A stretch of DNA of 44,760 nt. Source: Yinghuangia elevatio. GTDB lineage: Bacteria; Actinomycetota; Actinomycetes; Streptomycetales; Streptomycetaceae. Within the stretch, counting starts at the first letter, position 1. Each line of letters begins with the position of its first letter. The DNA lies in the NCBI RefSeq assembly GCF_040649515.1, contig NZ_JBEZFP010000075.1, positions 1-44,760 of the forward strand, read 5' to 3'. The translations under genes were made by a program, and so were the position numbers. This document shows, piece by piece, positions 32,793 through 42,125 of this stretch. Below the pieces are notes generated by a model. That model saw only the letters and a list, made by a program, of their open reading frames with translations. It made no database searches and was not told the origin of the DNA.

Positions 32793-33512
32793 TCAGCGGC
32801 GGCCGGGCGGCCGGCGCCAGGGGCCCGGCGCGAAGGGGTCCGCGGGCGGGTCGCCGAGGTGGTGCCAGAAGCGGTCGACCGCGCCGTCGGGGAGCGGGGC
32901 CGGAGCGTCGTCCGGCTTGGCGCCGGCGGGCGGGAACTCGGCGCCGAAGCCTTCCAGCGCCTGTGCGACGCGGCGGCGGCGGACGCCCAGGACTTCGGTC
33001 ACGGCCGAAAGGTGCGCTTGCCACCGGCCGTCGGAGACGCCGCGGGCCAGGAGTTCGGCCAGTTCGTCGGCGGCGCCGGAGACTTCGACGAGTTGGCGGT
33101 GCGAGAGGCCGCCGAGCACGCGCACCAGGGCCTCGGTGCGCCGCTCGTCGGCGCGCCAGCGGTTCGTCTGCTCCATGCGCGTCCACGTGGCCTCGGACAT
33201 GCCGACCGACTTGCCCGCCTGCGCGCGCGTCAGGCCGGCGCGCAGCCGGAGAGCGTGCAGGGTGGCCGCGGTGGGGCCCATCAGTTGGGCGACGGGGACC
33301 GCGAGCGTCCGGGCCAGCGCGACGAGTTCGTCCTCGGTCGGGGCGACGGAGGAGTCCTCCCAGGCGCGGACGTGCTTGGGCAGTACGTTGACGCCGTACG
33401 ACGCGAGTGTCGCCGCCACCCTTTCGGGGGTGAGCGCCATGACTTCGCGGGCCGCACGGGCCGCCCCGGGGTCGAAGGGGGGCGGTGTATCGAGTTCTTG
33501 GGGGTGGGTCAC
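32793..33512 (-). CDS. XRE regulator with two helix-turn-helix domains
   Basis: A 239-residue regulator. Two XRE-like helix-turn-helix units appear in tandem: about residues 25-78 (LTPERVAATLASYGVNVLPKHVRAWEDS) and about residues 84-140 (LHALRLRAGLTRAQAGKSVGMSEATWTRMEQ). A helical C-terminus ends in a Pro-rich tail. The GTG at 33512 is the likely start; a perfect palindrome sits 4-15 bases upstream of it, which may be the autoregulatory site. It is divergent from the SpoIIE-type sensor. Its target is unknown. Confidence 0.82.
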   Translation of the reverse strand: MTHPQELDTPPPFDPGAARAAREVMALTPERVAATLASYGVNVLPKHVRAWEDSSVAPTEDELVALARTLAVPVAQLMGPTAATLHALRLRAGLTRAQAGKSVGMSEATWTRMEQTNRWRADERRTEALVRVLGGLSHRQLVEVSGAADELAELLARGVSDGRWQAHLSAVTEVLGVRRRRVAQALEGFGAEFPPAGAKPDDAPAPLPDGAVDRFWHHLGDPPADPFAPGPWRRPPGRR

Positions 33513-33859
33513 GGCGTACCAGGGTACGACCTGGCCGTCGTCCGGCGCACCGGAGTGCGTGTTCCTCGCGGACCGGCTTGCCGGCAAGGCGAGTTGGCGG
33601 TCGCCGGTCTCGCGGTGAGGGCAAGGACGAACCTCCCGCCGCGCGTGTGGACCACCCGTCGCCGCGTTTCCGCCGTCGCGCCTCCGAGTCGCCGACACCG
33701 CCTCTCGGAGGCCGGGTTCTGCCCGCCTCACCCCCTGCATTGCCTGTGCCCGGCAATCTTCGCGGTGCGGGAGGACCACCGGACCATACGTCGCGGCATG
33801 GCGGCGGCGTGGTGTTCCCCGGGTCACAATGAGCCCCGCTCCCTGGGGTCGGCGCACCG
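33513..33859. other. Divergent promoter region of XRE and SpoIIE-type genes
   Basis: This 347-bp region holds the palindrome next to the XRE start. Beyond that I see no gene and no further clear element. Confidence 0.5.
33516..33527. promoter_or_regulatory. Palindrome at the XRE gene start
   Basis: GTACCAGGGTAC has 5-bp perfect arms and lies 4-15 bases upstream of the GTG start at 33512, so binding there would block expression of the gene. Confidence 0.45.
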
Positions 33860-36664
33860 GTGAAATGGTACAAATGGCACATGTCACGGCGACTGCGTCG
33901 GTCCTCGACCTCGCCGTCCCGGCCGGGCCGCCCCAGGGCCGTACGGCGGCGGCTGTGGGCCCCGCTGAGCCTGCGCAGTGTCGCCGGGCAGGTCTTCTGG
34001 CTCCAGGTTGCCGTCGTGCTCCTGCTGGTCGTCGCCGCGGCCGTGGCCCTGGTGGTCCAGGCCCGCCGCGACAGCGCGAGCGACGCACGGCACCGCTCGA
34101 TGGCCGTTGCCGCCTCGTTCGCCCAGGGCCCCGGGGTCGCCGAAGCGCTGGAGGGCCCGGACCCCACCGGCGCACTCCAGTCGCGGATCGTCGCGGCCCG
34201 GGACCAGTCCGGCGTGGCGTTCATCGTCGTGGTCGACAATGCGGGCGTCCGCGTCGCGCACACCGATCCCACCCGGATCGGCGTCGCCGTCGAGGGCCCG
34301 AACCTGCTCGAACAACTGGGCGGAGTGCCCGGCACCGACACCGCCCAGACGTCGGCCGGCCGGTCCGTCGTCTCCGCGGCCCCCGTTTTGAGCGCCGACG
34401 GGCGGGCCGTCGGCTTCGTCGCCGCCGGCATCACCACCGGGAAGGTCGGGGACGGCGTCGACCGCCAGATGCCCGTCGTCCTCGGCGGGGCCGCCGCCGC
34501 ACTGCTCCTGACCTCGATCGGCACGGCCCTGGTCAGCCGCCGCCTGCAACGCCAGACGCACGGCCTGGGCCCCGGCGAGATGACCCGTATGTACGAGCAC
34601 CACGACGCCGTACTGCACGCGGTACGCGAGGGCGTGCTCATCGTCGGCACGGACGGCCGCCTGGTGCTCGCCAACGACGAGGCCCGGCGCCTCCTCGACC
34701 TGCCCGCCGACGCGGGGGGACGCCTGGTTGCGGACCTCGGCCTGGACGCCGGTCTCGTGGACCTCCTGACCTCGGAACGGGACGCCACCGACGAGGTGCA
34801 CCTCACCGGGCACCGGCTGCTCGCGGTCAACAAGCGGCCCACCGCGCCGCACGGCGGCCCGCCGGGCAGCGTCGCCACACTGCGCGACACCACCGAACTG
34901 CGGTCGCTCGCGGGCCGGGCGGAGGTGGCCCGCGAGCGCCTGGACCTGCTCTACGACGCCGGGGTGCGCATCGGCACCACGCTGGACGTGACGCGTACCG
35001 CAGAGGAACTGGCCGAGGCGGCCGTCCCCCGGTTCGCCGACTTCGCCACGGTGGAACTGCTGGAACCGGTCCTGCGCGGCGAGGAGCCGGGCGGCAACCG
35101 CATGAGCCGCGCGGCGGTCCGCGGCGTCCGCACCGACCAGCCCCTCTACCCGGTCGGCGCGGTCATCACCGCGGGCCCCGACGCCCCCGTCGCGGCCGCC
35201 GTCGCGGGAGGCCGCGCGGTGCTGCACACCGATCTGACCAACAGCCGGAACTGGGCGCTGGACCCGGAGCGGGGCCAGGACATTCTCGACTACGGCATCC
35301 ACTCGCTGGTCACCGTGCCGCTGCGGGCACGCGGCATCGTCCTGGGCATGGCGAACTTCTGGCGCCGCGACACCCCCGAGCCGTTCGACGAGGAGGACCG
35401 CACCTTCGCCGAGGAGCTCGCCGCGCGCGCGGCACTGTCCATCGACAACGCCCGGCGCTACACGCGCGAGCACACGTTGTCCGTGACGCTCCAGCGCAGC
35501 CTGCTGCCGCGCGCGCTGCCGGAGCAGAACGCCCTGGACGTGGCGTACCGCTACCTGCCGGCGCAGGCCGGCGTCGGCGGGGACTGGTTCGACGTGATCC
35601 CGCTGTCCGGCGTCCGCGTCGCGCTGGTGGTCGGGGACGTCGTCGGCCACGGCCTGCACGCCGCCGCGACCATGGGCCGCCTGCGCACCGCGGCGCACAA
35701 CTTCTCCGCGCTCGATCTGCCGCCCGACGAACTCCTGGGCCGCCTAGACGAGTTGGTCACCCGCATCGACCAGGAGCAGTCCGACGGCGACGCCTCGCAG
35801 ATCACCGGCGCGACGTGCCTGTACGCCGTCTACGACCCCGTCGCGGGCAGCGTGACCCTCGCCCGGGCCGGGCACCCCGGACCCGCCGTCGTGTCCCCGG
35901 ACGGCCGCGTCGACTTCCCCGAGGTGCCGGTCTCCCCGCCCCTCGGCCTCGCCGGCAGCCTGCCCTTCGAAACCGCGGAACTGCAACTGCCGGAGGGCTC
36001 CCGACTGGTCCTGTTCACCGACGGGCTGGTCGAGCAGCGCGGCCGCGACCTGGACGACGGACTGCGCCGCCTGGCCGACGCATTGGCCGCGGGAGGGGGC
36101 GGTGCCGGCCCGGAGGAGACCTGCGCCGCGGTGCTCGACGAACTGCTGTCCGAGCGCCAGAGCGACGACATCGCCCTGCTGGTGGCACGCACGAGGCTGC
36201 TGGCACCGGACCACGTGGCGGCGTGGGACGTACGCCCGCACCCGGAGGCGGTGGCGCCGCTGCGGGCGGCCTGCGCACGGCAGTTGGCCGTGTGGGGGCT
36301 CGACGACTACGCCTATCCGACCGAGCTGATCCTGAGCGAACTGGCCACCAACGCGATCCGCTACGGCTCGCAGCCCATCAGGGTCCGCCTGCTCCACGAC
36401 CGCTCGCTCACCTGCGAGGTGTCCGACGGCAGCAGCACGTCACCGCACCTGCGCCGGGCCGCGACCACCGACGAGGGCGGCCGCGGGCTCTTCCTCGTCG
36501 CGCAGTTCGCCGAGCGCTGGGGCACCCGCTACACGTCGCGCGGCAAGGTCATCTGGGCGGAGCAGCCGCTGCACGGCCGGGCCGAAGGACCGATGGGCGG
36601 AAGCGCGGCCGACGAGGCGCAACTCGCCGAGGCGATCCTCGACCAATGGGACGACGCGGTCTGA
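33860..36664 (+). CDS. Multidomain sensor with SpoIIE phosphatase and anti-sigma kinase domains
   Basis: A 934-residue membrane sensor. In order: transmembrane helix (about 45-67), extracytoplasmic sensor (68-203), second helix (204-225), PAS (about 245-345), GAF (about 370-530), SpoIIE/PP2C phosphatase (about 545-785, with GGDWFD at 573-578 and VGDVVGHG at 591-598), and a C-terminal HATPase domain (about 800-910, with ELATNAIRYG and GGRGLFLV). Such proteins join partner-switch control of sigma factors: the phosphatase acts on an anti-anti-sigma factor, and the kinase domain on the same or another. Start is GTG 33860 or ATG 33881. No partner anti-sigma-antagonist gene is adjacent. Confidence 0.92.
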   Translation: MKWYKWHMSRRLRRSSTSPSRPGRPRAVRRRLWAPLSLRSVAGQVFWLQVAVVLLLVVAAAVALVVQARRDSASDARHRSMAVAASFAQGPGVAEALEGPDPTGALQSRIVAARDQSGVAFIVVVDNAGVRVAHTDPTRIGVAVEGPNLLEQLGGVPGTDTAQTSAGRSVVSAAPVLSADGRAVGFVAAGITTGKVGDGVDRQMPVVLGGAAAALLLTSIGTALVSRRLQRQTHGLGPGEMTRMYEHHDAVLHAVREGVLIVGTDGRLVLANDEARRLLDLPADAGGRLVADLGLDAGLVDLLTSERDATDEVHLTGHRLLAVNKRPTAPHGGPPGSVATLRDTTELRSLAGRAEVARERLDLLYDAGVRIGTTLDVTRTAEELAEAAVPRFADFATVELLEPVLRGEEPGGNRMSRAAVRGVRTDQPLYPVGAVITAGPDAPVAAAVAGGRAVLHTDLTNSRNWALDPERGQDILDYGIHSLVTVPLRARGIVLGMANFWRRDTPEPFDEEDRTFAEELAARAALSIDNARRYTREHTLSVTLQRSLLPRALPEQNALDVAYRYLPAQAGVGGDWFDVIPLSGVRVALVVGDVVGHGLHAAATMGRLRTAAHNFSALDLPPDELLGRLDELVTRIDQEQSDGDASQITGATCLYAVYDPVAGSVTLARAGHPGPAVVSPDGRVDFPEVPVSPPLGLAGSLPFETAELQLPEGSRLVLFTDGLVEQRGRDLDDGLRRLADALAAGGGGAGPEETCAAVLDELLSERQSDDIALLVARTRLLAPDHVAAWDVRPHPEAVAPLRAACARQLAVWGLDDYAYPTELILSELATNAIRYGSQPIRVRLLHDRSLTCEVSDGSSTSPHLRRAATTDEGGRGLFLVAQFAERWGTRYTSRGKVIWAEQPLHGRAEGPMGGSAADEAQLAEAILDQWDDAV

Positions 36665-36679
36665 CCCATCCGCGGGTCA
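36662..36679. terminator. Short inverted repeat spanning two convergent stop codons
   Basis: TGACCCATCCGCGGGTCA has 6-bp arms that contain the TGA stops of both the SpoIIE-type gene and murJ. It may be a weak bidirectional terminator. Confidence 0.4.
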
Positions 36680-38470
36680 CTTCGACCGGCGGCGTGCCCT
36701 CCGGCGGCCACCGCGCGCGTCCGGGCGGCGCATCAGGCGCAGGGCTGTGGGCACCACCAGGGCGGCGAAGACCGCCGTGGCGCCGAGCAGCACGAGCCCG
36801 GAGGCCAACGGCCCGTCCGACCAGACGCGGGCGGTGAACCGGGCCAGGAGGAACGAGGCGCCTGCGGCCGTCCCCGCCGCGAGGGTCACCGCGACATGCA
36901 CCTTGAGGACGGGGGCCGCGTCGACACCCTTGAGGGCGCGCCGGAACCGCGCGGCGGGGTGACGCAGGCCGATCACCTGCGCGGCGGAGTACGCACCGGC
37001 CATGGCGGTGACCGCCCACGCCAGCGGCATCAGCAGGTAGGCCGCGACACTCAGCACCGACCCCGCGACCGCGGTGGTGACCGTCGCCCGGCGCGGTACG
37101 CGGGGGTCCTGGAGGGCGAAGTGCCCCTTCTGGATGAGGTATCCGGCCGAGTAGGCGACCAGCCCGGGCGCGAACGCGCACAGCATCAGGCCCATCGCGC
37201 GCGTGTCGGCGGCCGAGGTCGCGCCGTGCTGGAACACCACCGCGGTCAACTGCGGGCCGAGGGCCAGGAAGAAGAACGCGCACGGCACGATCGCGAGGGC
37301 GTTGAAGCACAGCCCGCGCGCGACGTACGCCCACACCTGGTCCCGGTCGCCTTCGGCCGCGGCCCGGCTGATGCGCGGCATCAGCATCGTCGCGAGCGAG
37401 ACCGTGATGATGCCGTGCGGGACGATCCACAGCAGCTGGGCGTTCGCGTACGCGGTATACCCGACGCCGTGCCCGATCCCCGCGCGGTCCGCCCGCTCCG
37501 CGACCGTGGTGGCCAGCCGCGTGGTGAGCCAGTACGCGACCTGCGACACCGCGACCAGCGCGACGGCCCACCCGGCCATCCGCAGCGGCGCGCCGAGCCC
37601 GTGCCCGCGCCAGTCGAACCGCGGCCGCAGCCGCACGCCCGCGGCCCGCAGATAGGGCCACAGGGTCAGCGCCTGCACGGCGATGCCGAGCGTGGTGCCG
37701 ATCCCGAGCAGCCGCACCTGGTCGGCGTCGACCTCGCCCGCGTCGTTCGCGCCGTGGGCGATGTTGAGGTAGCCGGCGAAGACGGCGATCACCACGACGT
37801 TGTTGAGGATCGGCGTCCACGCCGCCGGGCCCGGCCGCCCCCGCGCGTTCAACACCTCCGACAGCAGCGCGAACAACCCGTAGAAGAAGATCTGGGGGAG
37901 GCAGTAGCGGGCCAGCGTGACGGTGAGTTCGCGCTGCGGGCCCTCGAAATGCGCGTACGCCGACACGATCCACGGCGCCCCCGCCACCGTCACCGCGGTC
38001 AGCGCCAGCAGCAGGCAGCACACCGCGGTCACCAGCCGGTCGGTGTACGCCGCGCCGCCGTCCCGGTCGCGCCGAGCGGCCCGGACGAGCTCCGGCACCA
38101 GCACGGAGTTCAGGGCGCCGCCGACGAGCAGGATGTAGAGGATGTTGGGCACCGTGTTGGCGACGTTGTAGCCGTCCGCGAACAGCCCCGTGCCCAGCGC
38201 CGCCACGATGATCGCGCTGCGCACGAACCCGGTCAGGCGCGACACGACCGAGCCGGCCGCGAGGTTCGCGCCGCCGCGCACGGCCGACATCCCGGCCCCC
38301 GTCGGGGACAGGTCCCTGCCCCGGCCGGACGACGGCTCGCGGACCGCTGCCGAGGAGTCCGCGGCCTGGAGGTCCGCCGCCGTGCCGTCGGCGGCCTCGG
38401 GGGCGGGGCTCGGGGCGGGTGCGCGGCCCGGCGTACGGCGCCCGGCGGCCCGCGTCGCGACACGTGGCAC
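36677..38470 (-). CDS. murJ: Lipid II flippase MurJ
   Basis: A 597-residue MATE/MVF-fold membrane protein that moves the peptidoglycan precursor lipid II across the membrane. About 14 hydrophobic helices follow a 60-residue disordered, Ala/Pro-rich N-terminus. SVVSRLTGFVRSAIIVAALGTGLFADGYNVANTVPNILYILLVGGALNSVLVPEL is the most conserved N-terminal block, with the functional Arg residues of the central cavity. FFYGLFALLSEVLNARGRPGPAAWTPILNN is also typical. GTG 38470 is chosen for GGGAG upstream; the frame is open further. It lies next to, and converges on, the SpoIIE-type gene with a 12-bp gap. It lacks the large pseudokinase extension of mycobacterial MviN. Confidence 0.93.
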   Translation of the reverse strand: MPRVATRAAGRRTPGRAPAPSPAPEAADGTAADLQAADSSAAVREPSSGRGRDLSPTGAGMSAVRGGANLAAGSVVSRLTGFVRSAIIVAALGTGLFADGYNVANTVPNILYILLVGGALNSVLVPELVRAARRDRDGGAAYTDRLVTAVCCLLLALTAVTVAGAPWIVSAYAHFEGPQRELTVTLARYCLPQIFFYGLFALLSEVLNARGRPGPAAWTPILNNVVVIAVFAGYLNIAHGANDAGEVDADQVRLLGIGTTLGIAVQALTLWPYLRAAGVRLRPRFDWRGHGLGAPLRMAGWAVALVAVSQVAYWLTTRLATTVAERADRAGIGHGVGYTAYANAQLLWIVPHGIITVSLATMLMPRISRAAAEGDRDQVWAYVARGLCFNALAIVPCAFFFLALGPQLTAVVFQHGATSAADTRAMGLMLCAFAPGLVAYSAGYLIQKGHFALQDPRVPRRATVTTAVAGSVLSVAAYLLMPLAWAVTAMAGAYSAAQVIGLRHPAARFRRALKGVDAAPVLKVHVAVTLAAGTAAGASFLLARFTARVWSDGPLASGLVLLGATAVFAALVVPTALRLMRRPDARGGRRRARRRSK

Positions 38471-38805
38471 CGCATGCTCCCTTCCGCCACCGCGCGTCGC
38501 CCGACAGCACCGCCCGGGCGACGTCCGCCCGGTCCTCCCACCTGGATGACTACGCCGCACAACGGTTGTGTTGCGCGGAAGCGGAACCCAAATGGTGTGG
38601 CCCTGCTCACGCCGACCGCCAGGAGGTCGACCCGAGGCCGGGCTGCTCGACAGCTGCGCCGCGGAAGAGCGATGGCGGGCGGCACCGGGCGGATCAACGA
38701 GGCGTATCGGCGGTGGCACGGGTGGCGGCGGATTGGGGCGATGAGGGTGGGGCGCGATAGGGATAGGGGAGACTCTGTCCCCTGCCATCCCCCGGAGGTC
38801 CGCCG
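38471..38805. other. Divergent region between murJ and the pentapeptide gene
   Basis: This 335-bp region should hold both promoters. It has the palindrome CACAACGGTTGTG at 38558-38570 and a small GGGGA/TCCCC hairpin near 38766-38782. I see no gene. Confidence 0.5.
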
Positions 38806-39465
38806 ATGCCTGTGCGTGCCGCGCGCCAACTCGGAGAACTGCCCTACGCCCATCGGCTGGAGCCGTTCGACGGCGACCTCCGGCGCGACGGGACGTACGA
38901 TTCCGTGCACTTCGACGGCACGGAACTCGAGGACGCGGAAGGCGGCGGCTCCGGGTTCACCGAGTGCGCGTTCTCGGCGGCGACGGTCACGCGCGGGCGC
39001 TACCGGCGTACGCGGTTCGACGACGTGTGGCTGGAGGGCGTGCGCATCGTCGGCGCCGACCTCGCCGAGAGCAGTTGGCTCGACTGCGAGTTCACCGCGG
39101 GGCTGCTGGCCGGGCTGCAGATGCACGGCGCCCAGATGCGCCGCGTGGTCTTCCACAACTGCAAGTTCGACTCCGTGAACCTGCGGGCCTCGGCGCTGCG
39201 CGACGTGTCGTTCGTCAACTGCATGCTGCGCGACGCGGACTTCGCCGGGGCGACGCTGACCGGCGTGTCGTTCCCCGGCTCGACGCTGGACGGCGTGAGC
39301 CTGGAGAAGGCGAAGCTCGCCAAGGTCGACCTGCGGGAGGCGGCCGGACTGCGGATCACCTCGGGAGTGGAGGCGCTCAGGGGCGCCACCATCAGCAGCC
39401 TGCAACTACTCGAACTGGCGCCCGCGCTGGCCCAGGTGCTGGGGATCGGCGTCGACGACCGCTAA
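38806..39465 (+). CDS. Pentapeptide-repeat protein
   Basis: A 219-residue protein with degenerate A(D/N)LxX pentapeptide repeats over about residues 60-190, for example GADLAES, SVNLRAS, DADFAGA, GVSFPGS and GVSLEKA. These form a right-handed quadrilateral beta-helix. Some relatives mimic DNA and protect gyrase from quinolones, but most have no known role. GGAGG lies 6-8 bases before the ATG. It is divergent from murJ and convergent with the acyltransferase gene, whose end overlaps it by 4 bases. Confidence 0.85.
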   Translation: MPVRAARQLGELPYAHRLEPFDGDLRRDGTYDSVHFDGTELEDAEGGGSGFTECAFSAATVTRGRYRRTRFDDVWLEGVRIVGADLAESSWLDCEFTAGLLAGLQMHGAQMRRVVFHNCKFDSVNLRASALRDVSFVNCMLRDADFAGATLTGVSFPGSTLDGVSLEKAKLAKVDLREAAGLRITSGVEALRGATISSLQLLELAPALAQVLGIGVDDR

Positions 39466-40706
39466 CTGCGTCCGGTGCCCGTGTCGCCGTCGGTATCGGT
39501 ATCGGTATCGGTACCGGCGTCGGTGTCGGGGGGAGCGGCGGCGTTCGGGTCGGGGCCGGCCGGGCGGCCGGGGGAGCGGACGTCCGGCGACCTGCCGCCC
39601 GCGACCGCGAGAGCCCGTTCCAGCGGCCCCTTGCCGAGGAGGCGGGCCCACAGCCACGCGCCGGCCAGGGCGACGGCGGTGTACGCGAGGAGCCGCACCC
39701 ACGATCCGGCACCGGGGGTCAGCGAGGACCAGCCCGCGATCAGGTGGACCGTGTAGACGCTCAGCGACATCGCACCCACGGCGGCCGGGGCGGCGACGTA
39801 CCACGGCGCCGGCCGCCGGTCGCCGTCCAGGAAGCGCATGCAGGCCAGGCAGCACAGGCCGAGGACGGCGCAGGCCACGCCGGTCGCGCCGACCACCTCG
39901 AAGGGGGTGCCGCTGTGGCCTTGCGCGACCACGAGCCAGGTCGGGTCGTTGGGCGGGGTGGTGCCGGTGTACCACCCCAGCGCCTCCAACACCGACACGC
40001 TGCCGGGTGGGGCGTCGAAGAGCCGGTCCGTGGCGGTCTGGAGCTGGGTCCCCGCGCCGCCGGCCTCGACGATCAGCCACGAGCCGCCGTACCCGAGCAG
40101 CGCCAGCGCGGTGCCGGCGCCGGTCAGCCGCCACAGCACCGGGACGCTGCGCAGGTCGAGGCGTCCGACGGCCATCCCGGCGAAGACGAACGGCATCCAG
40201 GTGATGACCGGGTACGTGCCGGTGACGAAGAGCGTGGTGACGAACTCCCCGGGATCGGCCAGGGCTCCGAAGTCGGGTACGCGGTAGCCCGGGTCCACCC
40301 GTTCCCAGCTGTAGCGCAGGATGAAGGACACCATCGGCCCCGCGAAGGCCCAATAGGCCGCCGTGACCGCGATCGTGCGCGTCGGGAGGTACAGCGCCGG
40401 AAGCGCCACGACGAAGTAGAGGGCGAAGAACGGCAGGATGACGAGCACGCCCGTTTCCAGGCCGGCCAGCCACAGGCCGAGCAGCAGCAGGAGGAACGAC
40501 TTCTCGACGGTGCGCCGCACCACCGCCCGGGAGGTCGCCGCGGCCTCCGGGTCACGCCACGGCAGCCGCAGCCGCTCGCCGTGCACCAGGGTGAGCGAGA
40601 CGCCCGCGAGGAACGCGAACAGCGCGGCCTCCCGGCCGTCGCCCAGCCACAGGAGCCGGTTCGGCCACCCGTCGTCGCGGTCCGGGCCGATGTGCGCGAC
40701 GAACAT
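39462..40706 (-). CDS. Multi-pass acyltransferase-like membrane protein, N-terminus uncertain
   Basis: At least 414 residues with about 10 membrane helices, resembling DUF1624/heparan N-acetyltransferase-like proteins. The visible ATG at 40706 falls inside the first conserved helix: the same frame continues upstream as GRLTGVDIARFLAIFWMFVAHIG, which is the usual family start. Yet between an in-frame stop at 40884-40886 and 40706 there is no ATG, GTG or TTG, only a CTG at 40721. A GTG at 40825 is in another frame. Either a non-standard start, a frameshift, or a sequence error is present. The C-terminus ends in a (Asp-Thr)n run from a 6-bp repeat. Confidence 0.8.
   Translation of the reverse strand: MFVAHIGPDRDDGWPNRLLWLGDGREAALFAFLAGVSLTLVHGERLRLPWRDPEAAATSRAVVRRTVEKSFLLLLLGLWLAGLETGVLVILPFFALYFVVALPALYLPTRTIAVTAAYWAFAGPMVSFILRYSWERVDPGYRVPDFGALADPGEFVTTLFVTGTYPVITWMPFVFAGMAVGRLDLRSVPVLWRLTGAGTALALLGYGGSWLIVEAGGAGTQLQTATDRLFDAPPGSVSVLEALGWYTGTTPPNDPTWLVVAQGHSGTPFEVVGATGVACAVLGLCCLACMRFLDGDRRPAPWYVAAPAAVGAMSLSVYTVHLIAGWSSLTPGAGSWVRLLAYTAVALAGAWLWARLLGKGPLERALAVAGGRSPDVRSPGRPAGPDPNAAAPPDTDAGTDTDTDTDGDTGTGRS
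39490..39513. repeat. Four perfect TCGGTA hexamers
   Basis: The hexamer TCGGTA is repeated four times in the 3' end of the acyltransferase-like gene and encodes an Asp-Thr run near its C-terminus. Such tracts are prone to length change. Confidence 0.9.
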
Positions 40707-41085
40707 CCAGAAGATCGCCAGGAACCGCGCGATGTCGACGCCGGTGAGCCGGCCGGCGGACCGCGTCGCCGCGGTGCCGGACCGGGCTGCGCCGCGGCTC
40801 GTCCGGTCGGTGATGCGCCACTCACCTCGACTCGTGGGGGCCCGGCACGCGGTGCCGGGTGCATTCGACCGCTGCCGAGAGCGCTACCGGGGCTCTGGTT
40901 CTCGACGCGTTTCCCGACCCATATTGTCGCGCGGCCGGGGGAGGGCACCAGGCTTTTGGCCCCGTCGCGCGCGGTGCGCGTCGCAATCCGCACGTTGTTG
41001 ACGTTGCACGGCGTCATTGCTTGACTGCAACAAGATTCCGAGCGAACGGCTCCGTCCGGTGCGGGGCGGGGAACGGAGGACCGGC
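40707..41085. other. Region upstream of the acyltransferase and dehydrogenase genes
   Basis: The proximal 120 bp code in frame for the missing start of the acyltransferase-like protein (see that entry). Beyond it are the hairpin CCCGGCAC/GTGCCGGG (40841-40859), a TTGACG that could be a -35 box (40998-41003), and an inverted repeat GTTGCA/TGCAAC (41003-41008 and 41026-41031) before the dehydrogenase gene. Confidence 0.45.
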
Positions 41086-42123
41086 ATGCGTGTGGTCGTC
41101 GGCATCGAAGGGCGCCTGGAGGTCCGGGACATCCCGGAGTTGGCCGCGCCGACGGGATCGCAGATCCTCGTCGAGACAGTGGCGTGCGGGATCTGCGGCA
41201 GCGACGTCCACCTGATGGACCACACCGAGGCGTACCTCGGCTGCGCGCGCGACTCGGGTTCCACCGCGATGATCTTCGACCCGGCGCGCGGCGTCATGCT
41301 CGGGCACTGCTTCGTCTTCCGCGTCCTCGAAGCCGGCCCCGACGCGGTCGGGTTCGTCCCGGGCGACCTGGGCGCCGGACTCGGCACCGTCACCGGCGCG
41401 GACGGGCACACCAGCGTCGTCGGATTCTCCGACACCTACCCGGGCGGCTACGCGGAGCGCATACTCCTGTCGACGCCCGGGCTCATCGCCCCGCTGCCCG
41501 AGGGCATGGACCCGCTGCACGCGGTGTTCGTCGAGCCGCTCATCGTGGGCGAAATGAGCGTACGCACGGCCGCGATCCCGGACGGCGCGCCCGCGGTCGT
41601 ACTCGGCACCGGGCAGGTCGGCCTCGGCATCGTCGCGGCCCTGCGGCGGCACGGGCGCGGCCCGGTCATCGCCGCGGAGCCGACCGAACTGCGGCGCGCC
41701 GCGGCACTCGCCGTCGGGGCGGACATCGTGGTGGACGTGCACAGCCGCACCTGGCTCGACGCACTCGCCGAAACCGGCGCGACCCAGCCGCCGACCGTGT
41801 TCGACACGACGGGTATCGCCGGCATGCTGGCCCGGCTCTTCACCGAGGTGCCGCGCAACAGCCACATCGTCGAGGTCAGCGGGCAGTACGACCCCGACCC
41901 GATCCGCACCGGCCTTGCGGTGAAGAAGAACCTCCGCCTGACCTTCTCCGCGTCGGCCGACCTCGCGGCTCTGCGTACGGTGCTCGCCGCCCTCGCGGCA
42001 CGCGAGGTGGACGTCGAGCCGTGGATCACCCGCCGCGTGGGCCTCGACGAAGTCCCGGCTGCCTTCGACGACTTGCGCGCCCCGGACAAGACGATCGGCA
42101 TCGTGGTCGAACCCCGGAAGTGA
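41086..42123 (+). CDS. Zinc-type medium-chain dehydrogenase
   Basis: A 345-residue MDR-family enzyme. The catalytic zinc site has CGICGSDVH (Cys37) and LGHC (His74); the Glu that usually follows this His is Cys75. The four-Cys structural zinc lobe is missing and replaced by ARDSGSTAMIFDPA. The Rossmann motif is LGTGQVGLG, followed by an AEP segment, compatible with NADP or NAD. It probably oxidises or reduces an alcohol. GGAGG lies 7-8 bases before ATG 41086. It is followed 3 bp later by a GNAT acetyltransferase, so the two form an operon. Confidence 0.9.
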   Translation: MRVVVGIEGRLEVRDIPELAAPTGSQILVETVACGICGSDVHLMDHTEAYLGCARDSGSTAMIFDPARGVMLGHCFVFRVLEAGPDAVGFVPGDLGAGLGTVTGADGHTSVVGFSDTYPGGYAERILLSTPGLIAPLPEGMDPLHAVFVEPLIVGEMSVRTAAIPDGAPAVVLGTGQVGLGIVAALRRHGRGPVIAAEPTELRRAAALAVGADIVVDVHSRTWLDALAETGATQPPTVFDTTGIAGMLARLFTEVPRNSHIVEVSGQYDPDPIRTGLAVKKNLRLTFSASADLAALRTVLAALAAREVDVEPWITRRVGLDEVPAAFDDLRAPDKTIGIVVEPRK

Positions 42124-42125
42124 GC

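Noticed and set aside
33829..36837. A 1002-codon plus-strand frame overlapping the SpoIIE-type gene
   Set aside because: The composition is almost all Arg, Gly, Pro and Ala, and the other frame has clear PAS, GAF, PP2C and HATPase motifs.
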